Assembly (NCBI GenBank): GCA_021442155.1
Contig: JAKCPB010000332.1
Coordinates: 310,001-374,000 of the forward strand
Source of the DNA: Cymbidium sinense
Lineage: Eukaryota; Streptophyta; Magnoliopsida; Asparagales; Orchidaceae
DNA: 64,000 nucleotides
Direction: 5' to 3'
The notes below the pieces were generated by a model that was given only the letters and a program-made list of their open reading frames with translations, did no database searches and was not told the DNA's origin. The position numbers and the translations under genes are program-made. Position 1 is the first letter of the stretch. The number at the start of each line of letters is the position of its first letter. Shown one piece after another: positions 50,601 through 61,840 of this stretch.

Positions 50601-51852
50601 CAATCTTCCCATCTTAAGCTTTGGAGTCTTGTAGACACGATGACTTCCCTTATCATAAGGCACTTCTAGCAATTAGGTAAACACTTAACCTAAGCCTAAA
50701 GACTTAGAAGGGTTAACCATAGGATTAGGTTAATCCACCTATCCATGTTCATCTTCTCAAACCAAACCTCAAGTTCAATTCAAACATCAAATTCAAATCC
50801 AAATCTAAACCAAAATTCCAAAACCAAATGATTGAAGCTCATGATCAAATCCAAACTTGAAACCCTTCCTAAGCCATATGATATATCCCATTGACTTAAC
50901 CAAATCTTAATCTAAATCAATCTGAAATCATTTGATTTTCTCATAATCAATTTATATCTTCAATCATCTTCCTAAATATAAATCAAATCTAAATTTAAAT
51001 GATCAAAACTAAATCAATTTAAATCAAAACCCTTCCTAAGCTATATGACCTATCCCATGGACTTAGCCAAATCTTAATCCAAATCAAGTCAAACTTAATT
51101 GATTTTCTCACGAATCAATCATATTTTCAATAATCTTCACAAATTTTAATGAAATATACATTTAAATCATTATAACTAAATCAAACTAAATCAAAATCCA
51201 AACCTAAGCCACGTGACCCAACTCCATTGACTTAGCCAAATTCCTTCATTCCAAAACACAAATTCAATTGATTTTCTCATGAATCAATCATACCTTCAAT
51301 CATATTGACAAATATAAATTAAATTTACAATCATCAAGCCAAACCAAAATCAACCTAAGTCAAACCCAACTTAACCCTATTGACTTGAAATGTTCAAATG
51401 AACCAAAACCCATTTGAACTAAAGCCAACTGTAATTGAATTTATATATCAATCTCAAATCCATATATAAACTCAACTAAGTCAAACTTAACCCAAAATCA
51501 AGCCAACTAATCCCAATTGGTCCACTAGACTAAAGTGGCCAATTTGACCTATTTGAACCAAGTTCTAATCCTAGATAAATTAGATTGAACCAAGCCCCTC
51601 AAAATCTCACATCATGATTGTTGATCAGCCTAGGTTGATAAATTATCATAAATTGGGTCAAACCAAGTCAACTCGATCTTTTGGCCAAGCCAACCCCTTA
51701 CCTCATATGAACCTTAACCAGCCAAATTGCAACTTAAGTCAAATCCCTTGAAACCAATGATTCATACGAAATCATAATCAATATTTGAATATGACTTGAC
51801 CTTCAATTAAGACAAACCAAACCCAATTGGCTCTATTGACCCATGTTGACCA
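50601..51852 (-). mobile_element. Element non-coding block upstream of pol copy B
   Basis: Same layout as 35.48-36.64 kb: a short CTAAG-rich part, AAACCTCAAGTTCAATTC, a 167-168 bp tandem repeat (landmarks 50887, 51054, 51222), then GACC-rich sequence. It runs about 350 bp further than the copy A block and there aligns (inverted) with 30.75-30.9 kb, for example GGATTAGAACTTGG on the minus strand against GGATTAGAATTTGG on the plus. It ends where AAATAAAAT satellite starts. Confidence 0.65.
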
Positions 51853-54800
51853 AAATAAAATGAAAAAATAAAATAAAGTAAAAATCTAAACTAAAACCCA
51901 AACCTAAACCTAAACCTGAAGAGAATATAAAATAAAAAATAAAAAATAAAATAAAATAAAATAAATAAAAACCTAAACAAATGTAAAAAAATAAAAAAGC
52001 TAAACAAAATAAAAACTACACCTAAAATTTTTAAAAAAATTAACCTAAAATAAAATAAAGTAAAAACTAAATAAAAACCTAAACATAAAAAATAAACCTA
52101 AAGATAAAACCTAAAAATAAATAAAAAATAAAACCAAAACCCTAAACAAAAAAAAGAACCTAAACTTAAAATAAAAATAAAATAAACCTAAACTAAGATA
52201 AACTAAACCAAAATAAATAAAACTTAAACCTAAATCTAAAATAAACTAAACTTAAACCTAAACCTAGACTAAATAAAAAAATAAACTAAAAATAAATCAA
52301 ACATAAAGTTAAAAGTAATACATAAAAATAAACATAAAATAAAAACCTAAAACCTAAACCTAAAAACATATAATAAAAACCTAAACCTAAACTAAAAAAT
52401 AAAATAAAATTAAAATTAAATTAAAAAAATGCTAAACCTAAACCTAAACTTAAAAAAATTAACTAAAATAAATAAACCTAAAATAAATGAGCAAAACTAA
52501 ATAAAAAAAAAATGAAAATTAATCTAAATAAAAATAAAAAATAAAATTAACTAAAATAAATTAATAAACTAAATAAACCTAAACCTACAAGTTTACTTAA
52601 TTTAAAAAAATAAAAAAAATTAAAACAAATAAAAATAAATAAATAAATTCTCAACCCTAAACGCTAAACCCTAAAACCAACCCTAAACCCTAAAACCTAA
52701 ACCTAAAATCTTAAAGCCCTAAACCCTAAACAATAAACCATAAATCCTAAACCCTAAACCCTAAAAACTAAACCCTAAACCCCAAACCCTAAACCCTAAA
52801 CCCTAAAAACCTAAAAACTTGAACCTAAACTGAATAAAACCTAAAAATAAAATAAATAAATAAATAACCTAAACTAAAATAAAATAAAATAAAAAATAAA
52901 CTAAAGCCTAAACCTAAACCTAAACCTAAAAAAAATAAAATATAAAATAAAAACTAAACTAAAAAAATAAATAAAAACCTAAACTAAACTAAAAAATAAA
53001 AAACTTAAATAAAATAAAAATAAATTAAACCAAAAATATGATAAAATAAAAACTAAATAAAAACCTAAACCTAAATAGTAAACCTAAAAACAAATGAAAA
53101 AATTAAACCTTAACCCTAAACTATAAAAGAAACCTAAACCTAAAATAAAAATAAGATAAACCTAAACTTAAACTAAAATAAAATAAACTAAAATAAATAA
53201 AATGTAAACCTAAACCTAAAATAAACTAAACCTAAACCTAAACCTAAACTAAATAAAATAAAATAAACTAAAAATAAACCTAAAACTAAACTAAAAAATT
53301 AAACATAAAAATAAACCTAAAATAAAAACCTAAACTTAAAAAAATAAAATAAAAACATAAACCTTAACCTAAAAATAACAACTAGGATCAAAACAAAAAA
53401 TATAAAATAAAACTAAAACTAAACTAATAAAATAAACCTAAACCTAAAAAATAAATTAAAATAAGAAACCTAAACTAAAATAAATAAACTTAAAATAAAT
53501 AAACTAAACTAAATCAAAATAAAAATAAACATAAATGCAAATAAAAAATAAAATAAACAAAAATAAATAATAAATAAATTAAATAAACCTAAACATACTT
53601 GTTTATTTTATTTAAAAATATATAAGAAAATAAAAATAATAATTAAAAAAAACTAACCCTTAAACTAACCCTAAACCATAAACTTTAAACTCTAATCCTA
53701 CAAACCTAAACCCTAAACCCTAAAACCCTAAACCTTAAACCCTAAACCCTAAACTCTGAACCCTAAACCCTAAACCCTAAACCCTAAAACCTAAACCCTA
53801 AACCCAAAACCCAAAACCCTAAACCCTAAAACCTAAAGCTTTGGCAGAAACCCTAAACACCCAAACCCAAAATCTAAAACCTAAACTTAAAACTAAATGG
53901 GAACTAAAAATAAAATAAATAAAAATCCTTTACCTAAATAAAATAAAATAAAATATATAAAATAAAATAAAATAAAAACCTAAACTAAAACAAAAACTTA
54001 AACCTAAACCTTACAAAAATTACAAAACTAAAATAAAATAAATAAAAACCTAAACAAAACAAAATAAAATAAAAGAAACCTAAAAATAAAAAAATTAATT
54101 AAAATAAAAACTAAACATAAAATAAAAATAAAATTAACCTAAAATAAATTAAAATAAAAACTAAATAAAAGCAAAAAACTTAAAAAATAAATCTAAAAAT
54201 ATAACCTAAACCCTAAACTAAAAAAAAATCTAAACCTAAAATAAACAAAATAAAATAAACCTAAACCTAAAATAAATAAAACCTAAAACCTAAACAATAT
54301 AGAATAAAATAAACTAAAAATAAACCTAAAAATAAACATAAAAATAATACGTACAATAGTCCTAAAATAAAATCCTAAAATCTACACCTAAAAAAATAAA
54401 ATAAAACTGAACCTAAACCTAAAAATAAAAAATAAAACCTAAACCTAAAAATAAAATAAAAAAAATAAAACTAAGCTAAAATAAACTTAAACCTAAACTT
54501 AAACCTAAATAATAAAATAAGATAAATAAACGTAAAATTAAATAAACTAAACTTAATAAAAATAAAAATAAAAATAACCTAAAATAAAAATAAAAATTCA
54601 AATAAACTAAAATAAATTAAAAAATAAACTAAATAAACTAAATAAACCTAAACTTACCAGTTTACTTAATTTAAAAATAAAATTAAAAAATTAAAAAATT
54701 ACAAACAAAAAAATTGAAACCCTAAACCTAGAACAATAAACCTAAACCTTGAACCCTAAACCTTAAACCCTAGGAACCTAAAATCTTAAACCTAAATTAA

Positions 54801-55643
54801 ATAAAACCTAAAACTAAAATAAAAAAATCTAAACAAAAATAAAATAAAATATAAAATAAAATAAAAACATAAACTAAAACTGAAACCTAAACCTAAACCT
54901 CGACCTAAAAAGAAAATAATATAAAATTAAAAATTAAACTAAAATAAAATAAATAAAGACCTAAACTAAAACAAAAAAATAAAAAACCGAAATAAAATAA
55001 AACCAAACCTAAAATAAAAATAAAATAAACCTAATATATAATAAAATAAAATAAAAACTAAATAAAAACCTAAAGCTAAACAATAAACCAAAAAAGAAAA
55101 CCTAAACCCTAAACTAAAAAAAAAATAAAACCTAAACCTAAAATAAAAATTAAGTAAACCTAAACCTAAACTAAAATTAACTAATCTAAAATAAATAAAA
55201 TCTAAACCTAAAACTAAAATAAACTAAACCTAAACCTAAACTAAATGAGATAAAATAAACTAAAATAAACCTAAACATAAAACAAAACCTAAAAATAATG
55301 CTAAAATAAAACCTAAAACTAAAAAAAAAAAATAAAATAAAACCTAAACCTAAACCTAAAAATAAAATAAAATAAGAAACTAAACTAAAAATAAACCTAA
55401 ACCCAAAAAGTTAACTAAAATAAAAAAAACCTAAACTAAAATAAATAAACTAAACTAAATTAAAAAAATAAACCTAAATAAAAAAAATAAAATAAAGTGA
55501 AATAAATAAAAGATAAACTAGATAAACCTAAACCTACCGTTTAATTAATATAAAAAACCCTTAAACTTAAATCCTACACCCTAAACCCTGAAAATAGCCC
55601 TAAACCCTAAACTCAAAACTTTCAACCCTAAACCCTAAACCCT

Positions 55644-56114
55644 AAGACTTGGCAGAGCCTTGATGGCAGGAACATCACCGTCAACTAAATTCAATCTAGA
55701 TCTGGCGGTGGAGTCGAAGGTGGAGGATGTCGTTATCGTAGTGGTGTTAGGGGATCTAGAGTTGTTGGTGTATATGGAGGTGGTTGTCGGAGCAATGGTG
55801 GTTATGGAGGCGGGAGGAGCGACACTGGTTATAGCCATGGTGGTGGCGGAGGGAGATATCAGGGTTATAAGGGAGATCCTGAGAGGTGTGGGGCTCGATG
55901 AGGCTGTTGAAAGTGTAGAACGATCGATATGATCAGCTGCTTATGGAACTATGTCTTTACAGTAAAGACGGATCTACATATCTATGGTTTTTCATTTACT
56001 CTGTGGGTGCTCATTTTTTATCTATGGTTGATTATGTCTTAGAAAACTTGGGGTGCTACTTGGTTGATGAAATTGAAAGAAATTTGAATCAATTAGTTCT
56101 CTACTAGAAAAAAA
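55644..56114 (+). pseudogene. GRP mRNA 3'-end copy 8
   Basis: Starts AGACTTGG (mutated AGAATGGG) directly after CCCTAAA units, without the usual A-rich left flank. Reads CRSNGGYGGGRSDTGYSHGG and GYKGDPERCG, then goes out of frame through a deletion near 55885-55900 that removes the YSRGRGG part. The 3' UTR is present and shortened, ending CTACTAGAAAAAAACC. The 90-codon frame starting at 55660 is in another phase. Confidence 0.82.
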
Positions 56115-57449
56115 CCTTAAACCTAAAACCTAAACCTCTTGCTTTATTTTTTAAAACCCTAAACACTACACACCCTAAACCCAATCCCATAAAGCCTTAA
56201 ACTAAACTTAAACCCTAAAAAACAAATCCTAAACCCAAAAAACCTTAAACCAAAAAAAACCCTAAACTAAACTAAAACCATAAATCAAATCCTAAACTAA
56301 AAGCCTAAACTCTAAACCCTAAACCCTAAATCCTAAACCCAAAACCCTAAACCCTAAACCTAATCCTAATAAGTAAACCTTAAAGTAAACCCACAAAACC
56401 CTAAACCCTAAAACTAAACTAAACTAACAACTAAGTTAACCCAAAACCTCAAAACCCTAATTCCAAAGCCTAAACACTAAACCCTAAACCCTAAACCCTA
56501 AACCTAACAAACCCTAAACCATAAATGTGAAACTAAACCCTCAAATCCTAACACTTAAAACCTAAAACCTAAATACTAAATAAACTTTGATTAAAATAAA
56601 TAAATGGCCCAAACCTAAATAAAATGAAAAAATAAAACAAAATAAAAAACCTAAACCTAAACCTAAAATTTATAAAATAAAATAAAACTAAAATAAAATA
56701 AATAAAATCTAAACTAAATAATAAAATCTAAGAATAAAACCTAAAAATAAAACTAAACAAAAAATTAAAAATAAATTAAACCTAAAATAAAATAAAATAA
56801 ACTTTAAATAAATACCTAAACCTAAAAAATAAACCTAAAAATAAATAAAAAGTAAAACCTAAACCCTAAACTTAAAAAAAAACCAAAACCTAAAATAAGA
56901 ATAAAATAAACATATGCTTATACTAAAATAAAACAAAATAAATAAACATAAAGATAAACCTAAACCTAAACTAAATAATAAAATAAACTAAAAATAAACC
57001 TCTAAAAAAATAAAACCTAAAATTAATCCTAAAATAAAAAACCTAAACCTAAAATTAAAATAAAATAAAACTCTAAAAATAAACTTAAATAAATACCTAA
57101 ACCAAAATAAATAAACCTAAAATAAATAAACTAAACTAAATAAAATTATACAAATAAAATAAAACATAAAATAAACTCAAATAAATAAATAAACTGATAA
57201 ACCTAAACTACTTGTTTTTGTATATAAGACCCTAATCCCAAATCTCCCTAACCTACCCAACCTAGCCCTACTAAACTATAAACCTAAACCTACCTTAACT
57301 CACACACCCTAAACCCTAAATCCTACCCACAAACCATCCTACTCTAAACTACCCAAAACCTAAACCTAACTGAGCCCAAACCCAAACTGACCCTAAATAA
57401 CTCTAAACTAACCCAAAGCTAAATATATAACCCAAAATTAAAATTAACC

Positions 57450-57916
57450 TGGAATGGTGAAGCTTGATGTGAAACATCACCATCAACCAGGCTCAATGAT
57501 CACGGTGGGCGAGGGGTGGAGGTGGCACTATGACAATGCTTTGGGGTCGGAGTGGATATGGAGGTGGTGGAGCGATGATGGTTATGGAGGTGGGAGGAGT
57601 GACAGAGGTTACATCCATGGTTGTAGCAGAGGGAGAGATCAAGAATATGATGGTGGATCCTACTACTCGAGAGGTGGGGGTGGTTCTGATGGGAATTGGA
57701 GAAATTGAAGAATGGCCAATCTGATCTACTGCTTACGAAACACTGTCTTTACAGTAGAGATGATTCTACTTATCTAAGGTTTTTGATTTGCTCAATGGGT
57801 GCTCATTTTTTATATATCTCATCTCTTTTGTCTTAGTAAACGTGGGGTGATGCTTGGTTGATAAAATCAAAAAGAAGAAATGATGAATATGAGTTTATTC
57901 TCTATTAAAAATAAAA
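57450..57916 (+). pseudogene. GRP mRNA 3'-end copy 9
   Basis: Starts GGAATGG, with the RRM end degraded (CATCACCATCAACCAGGC kept). The C-terminal frame is open to its natural stop: DDGYGGGRSDRGYIHG, DQEYDGGSYYSRGGGG, SDGNWRN, TGA at 57706-57708, part of an 84-codon frame from 57454 whose first half is out of phase. The 3' UTR ends TCTCTATTAAAAATAAAAACC. It is the best-preserved C-terminus (N-W-R-N intact) together with copy 6. Confidence 0.85.
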
Positions 57917-59550
57917 ACCTGAAACTCAAAAGCCTAAACCTACTGGTTTATTTACTTTTTTCAAAAAAACTTTATACCCTAAACCTACTAGTTTATTTAC
58001 TTTTTTAAAAGAAAACACTAAACCCTAAACCCTAAATCCTATACCCTAACCTTAAGAACCCTAAAATAAACCATGGTAAAAACCAAAACTCTAAACCCTA
58101 AACCCAAACTAAAACTAGCAGTAACCTACCAACCCTGTAAAACTCTAAACCTAAACTCTAAAGCTATCCTAAATCTTCAAATACCTAAATACCCTCAAAT
58201 CCTAAAAATAAACCAAGTTAAACTAAACCTAAATCACTCTAAAACCCTAAAACTAAACATAAACCTAAATCCTAAATCCTAAAACTTTAACCTAAACCAA
58301 TTGTAAAATCATAAACCCTAAAACCAAAACTTACTAAACCCCCAAACCCTAAACTAAATTCTTGATGGTAATCAGCATTGGTTTTGGTTTCTACTACCGT
58401 GGCATAATTCTAGAATTTCTGACGATAGGACCCTCTTTAATTCCCTTTGGATCAATCAATAGCATCCTACTTTGGTTGAACATTTAAGTAGAACTTTATC
58501 TGACCATGCTCATCTTTTGATTTCTATCAAAAATTCCTCCACTAGACTATCCTCCCTTACTCCTTATAAACTCCAAAATATGTGGATCCAACATAGTGAT
58601 TTCATTAATATTGTTTCCATTGATTGGAGGGCCCCTATTCATCCTGATAATTTTGTTAAAGGCATGATTCACCTTTAGCTTAAGCCAAAAAAGCTTAAAT
58701 AAAAGCTAAATTGGTGGAATAAGCATCATTTTAAAAATCTTTTTGCAAATCTCAAAAATATGGAATAACTTGTTTGCTCTCTTGAAGATCTTTGTTTTTG
58801 ACTCTAATAAGCTTGATGAATTGAATGCTAAAGATAACTTGATTAATTATCGAATATGATGGAAACCTCGGTGCCAAAGGCTAGCAAACATATTCGATGG
58901 TGACGAAACATAAGGTATTTTCATGCTCTTTTTTTGAAAAAAGATAGCCTTAAACTCTATTAAGAAAATCAAAAATGATAATGGAACCTGGATTACTAAC
59001 AATAATGATATTAAAGGTTCTATCATACATCATTTTCAAAATTTATTAAACAACAACCCCTCCTTAGAATCCATCTACAACACACATTTGATCTCCTCTA
59101 GAATCTCTAATGATGAAAATCACTGGTTTGTCCTATGGAAGTTGATATTGGTAGTATTCTTCATGAACATTGATTACATTCTTGGCCACGAAGGCTACGA
59201 CTCAATTCTTTCAACATTATTGGCCTATTAAGGTGACCTTGTTGATGTTGCTAATTTTTTGAGGGTAACCCTTTACTAGATATTTTTCTTGCACTTCCAT
59301 TGTTTTCATTTCGAAAATTAATAATCCTGAATCTTGGGGTGATTTCAGACCTATCAGCTTTTGTACTTTCTTTCATAAACTCATTGGTAAATTAATTGCT
59401 AATAGAATTAGTCCGCTGCTCCCTAAAATTATTTCCCCCAACCAATCTGGCTTCGTTAAAGGTAGATCAATATCTGATAACATACTTCTAGCATAAGAGC
59501 CACTTCATGACATTGACGTCCCTATCAGAGGTGGTAACATCCTTTTTAAA

Positions 59551-60051
59551 TTGTACATCACTAAAGCTTTTGACAACCTCTTTTGGGATTTCCTCTTTCA
59601 AATTCTTCATTTGCTTGGGTTTTCTGGTTATTTTATTCGCCTCATCGAAAATTGCATTACAAATGCTTGGTTATCTGTTATCATGAATGATGAATCCCTA
59701 GGTTTTTTCCCTTCAAAGCATGGTTTGAGATTAGGGGATCCCCTATCCCCCTCTCTTTTTATTATTGTTGTTGAATATCTATCAAGGAGTCTAATTGATC
59801 TTATTTACAATAATCATAGGCTATTTTATAGAACTCAAGGTGGTCTTCCTGTCACTCATCTTAGTTTTGCTAATGACTTTATAATCTTTTGTAATGCCTT
59901 AATTCCTCACATTAAAACTATTAAGAATCTTTTAAATAAATTTGGTAATGAAAGCGGTCTTTTTCTCTTTGAAGGCAAAAGTTATTTCATTCCTTCTTCT
60001 AAAATCCCTAGCAATAGGACCAATCAAATCTTGAGAATTACTAATTTTTAA
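59551..60051 (+). pseudogene. LINE reverse transcriptase core
   Basis: A 166-codon open stretch covers the RT palm: KAFDNLFWDFLF (motif A, catalytic Asp kept), KHGLRLGDPLSPSLFI (motif B), and HLSFANDFIIF where the family has FADD (first Asp of motif C changed to Asn). It is followed by LLNKFGNESGL and SYFIPSSKIPS. The loss of one of the paired Asp residues alone would inactivate the enzyme. It is the longest single open frame of the LINE. Confidence 0.88.
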
Positions 60052-60660
60052 CAATAATAACTTCTTATTAAATATCTTGGTGCTCCACTTTTTAAAGGTC
60101 AAAAAAGATCTCACATTTTTGATGAGCTAATCCAAGAAATCTTTAATAAAATTTCTGTTTGAGAATTTCACTTACTTTCATTTGGTGGTAGGCTCACTTT
60201 GATTAAGAGCACCCTTAATTCCATGCCTTTGTATCTCATTCAAACCATTATGCCAACCAACTCTATCATTAATAGAATTGATCGGCTCATTAACAAATTT
60301 TACTGGGGATCTAATAATTCATCTAAAAAAATGCACTGGACCTCTTGGTATAAAACATGTGGCACTTTTGTTGAAGGTGGTGCCTTTTATTATAAACTTT
60401 GGTGGAATTTTAGGAAAAATAATAGTCTATGGGCTAATTTCATGACTGCTAAATACTGCCAGGGAAAGTACCCTCTCATTTGCCCCTATAAAGCATGAGA
60501 CTCTCCTATTTGGAAAAGACTTTATTCCGTCAAATGGGATGTAGAATCCTTAATTTCTCGAGGGATTTACTTTGGCTCCTCTTTCTTTTGGCAAGACAAC
60601 TGGACTGGAGGTGGGTCCATTGATGACTAACTTTCTACCCATTCCACTATAGCTATTAAA

Positions 60661-61308
60661 GTGAACTCTTTCTGGAAGAATAATATGTGGAACAATAGTA
60701 AGCTTATTGATCATATTCCTCCCTCTCTTTTAAATAAGCTTACTACTATTCCTATCATTCCTACCAATGAAGATCAGATCCTTTTTAAGCTTTCACATAA
60801 TGGTGATTTCAACTTTAAAAATGTTTGGATTCATATTAAAGAAACTCATGATTTTTCCTATGTGTTTTCTAAACTTTGGAACAACAATATCCCTTCTTCT
60901 TATTCTATTCTTACTTGGTGTATTTTGAAAAACTTCATCCTTGTGGACTCCTTGTTGTGGGGTAAAGGTTTTCAATTACCTTCAAAATGCCAATGCCATT
61001 TTCACATTGAGAATGTGAATCATGTTTTTATTAATGGGGCCAATGCTTCTAAACTTTGGATTTGGTATGATGACCTCTTTAACATTGTCATTTTCAATGG
61101 CTCCTTAAATTTATACCAACTTCTTGAAGTTTATTTTGACAACACTATTAAAGGACACATTAAAGTCATAACTCACTCTTATTTGGTTCATATGGATGGA
61201 AATGATGCAAAACATCATGAGATCCCTATGAATCACATAAGGATAATTGCTAGAACTAAAAATAAAATCTGTGACTTGTTTAATACCAATTTAATTAAAT
61301 ACAAATAA
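60661..61308 (+). pseudogene. LINE zf-RVT region
   Basis: A 215-codon frame with the layout of the plant zf-RVT domain: FKLSHNGDFNFKNVW, WNNNIPSSYSILTWCILKNF, LLWGKGFQLPSKCQCHFHIE, NVNHVFINGANASKLW. The cysteines of the SKC.C motif are kept. The final C of the H.F..C part reads as asparagine (FINGANA), so the zinc site is probably broken. It continues out of frame into the RNase H remnant. Confidence 0.78.
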
Positions 61309-61389
61309 TTCAAAAGTTGCAAATTTATGGCCAATAAAGCGGGTTTTAACTTGGATCACCACATCTAAAGATGACAAGATTGTTTATTG

Positions 61390-61840
61390 GGTAAAACCTC
61401 ATGCTAACTATTAAAGTTAACTTGATGGCTCTCTCATAAAGGTTTAGGCTGTGGTGGAATCTTCAGAAATCTTAATGGTAAAGTCCTATGTTCCTTTGCT
61501 TACCCCTTAATCCCTACTCTATTCCTTTTACTGAGCTCATCGTAGTGTACAAAGATTTTGAGATTTTCCTTCAAAATGGTAGGCTCAATATTTAGATTGA
61601 GGCTGATGCCGTTCTGCTGATTGATCTCTTGACTTCCACCAAAATGGGCAATATTGAATTGTACTACCTTCTTAAGCAAACTAGAACTCCCCTTGCCCAA
61701 CTCTACTTTAAAATCACTCATGTATGGTGTGAGGGTAATGCATGTGCTGATTATTTGGCCAATCTGAGTGCTAGATTGGATGGAATAAAATTCTTTGATC
61801 AACTAAGCCTTCCTAAACATTTGCATGGCTTGGTTTAATT
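61390..61840 (+). pseudogene. LINE RNase H domain remnant
   Basis: Two frames are joined by frameshifts. The first part reads LDGSL...GLGCGGIFRNLNGK near 61.42-61.48 kb. The second reads IEADAVLLIDLLTSTKMGNI, then ITHVWCEGNACADYLANLS and FDQLSLPKHLHGLV, ending at 61838. IEADA and HV..EGN..AD.LAN are the plant LINE RNase H signature (RVT_3 type). The frame at 61500-61802 on the opposite strand is a shadow. Confidence 0.82.

Larger units (their letters stand above)
51853..58357 (+). repeat. Telomere-like satellite, block 4
   Basis: It resumes with A-rich words, then boundary motifs near 52587, 53598, 54658, 55536 and 57209 (spacings 1011, 1060, 878 and 1673 bp, the last including GRP copy 8). 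CCCTAAA-rich parts lie at 52650-52810, 53640-53850, 55555-55643 and 56150-56580. Near the right edge two boundary motifs stand only about 40 bp apart (57950, 57990), a local duplication. It ends at the 5' breakpoint of the LINE near 58358. Confidence 0.88.
58358..61840 (+). mobile_element. Plant L1-type LINE, 5'-truncated, degenerate ORF2
   Basis: Domains in + order: the C-terminal end of the AP endonuclease at 58.36-58.68 kb (VEHLSRTLSDHAHLLIS, LQNMWIQHSDF); a degraded connector; RT at 59.28-60.05 kb (PISF, ANRISPLLPKIISPNQSGF, KAFD, LRLGDPLSPSLF, FANDF at 59866-59877); thumb and connector at 60.07-60.5 kb (KYLGAPLFKG, LSFGGRLTLIKSTLNSMPLY); zf-RVT at 60.66-61.08 kb (FNFKNVW, SKCQCHFHIENVNHVF); RNase H at 61.39-61.84 kb. 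ORF1 and the first two thirds of the endonuclease are missing. Stops and frameshifts split it into pieces. It is inserted in the CCCTAAA satellite in the same orientation as the LINE tail at 11.43 kb. Confidence 0.88.

Noticed and set aside
58073..58282. 69-codon lysine/asparagine/leucine-rich + frame
   Set aside because: It is a chance reading of degenerate CCTAAA repeat, which gives N-L-K-P-like periodic peptides.
36640..58357. Simple segmental duplication of pol plus satellite (36.6-43 kb and 51.9-58 kb)
   Set aside because: The distances from pol to the first GRP copy differ (about 0.5 against 3.8 kb), and the satellite junctions are at different positions in the element, so a single clean duplication does not fit.
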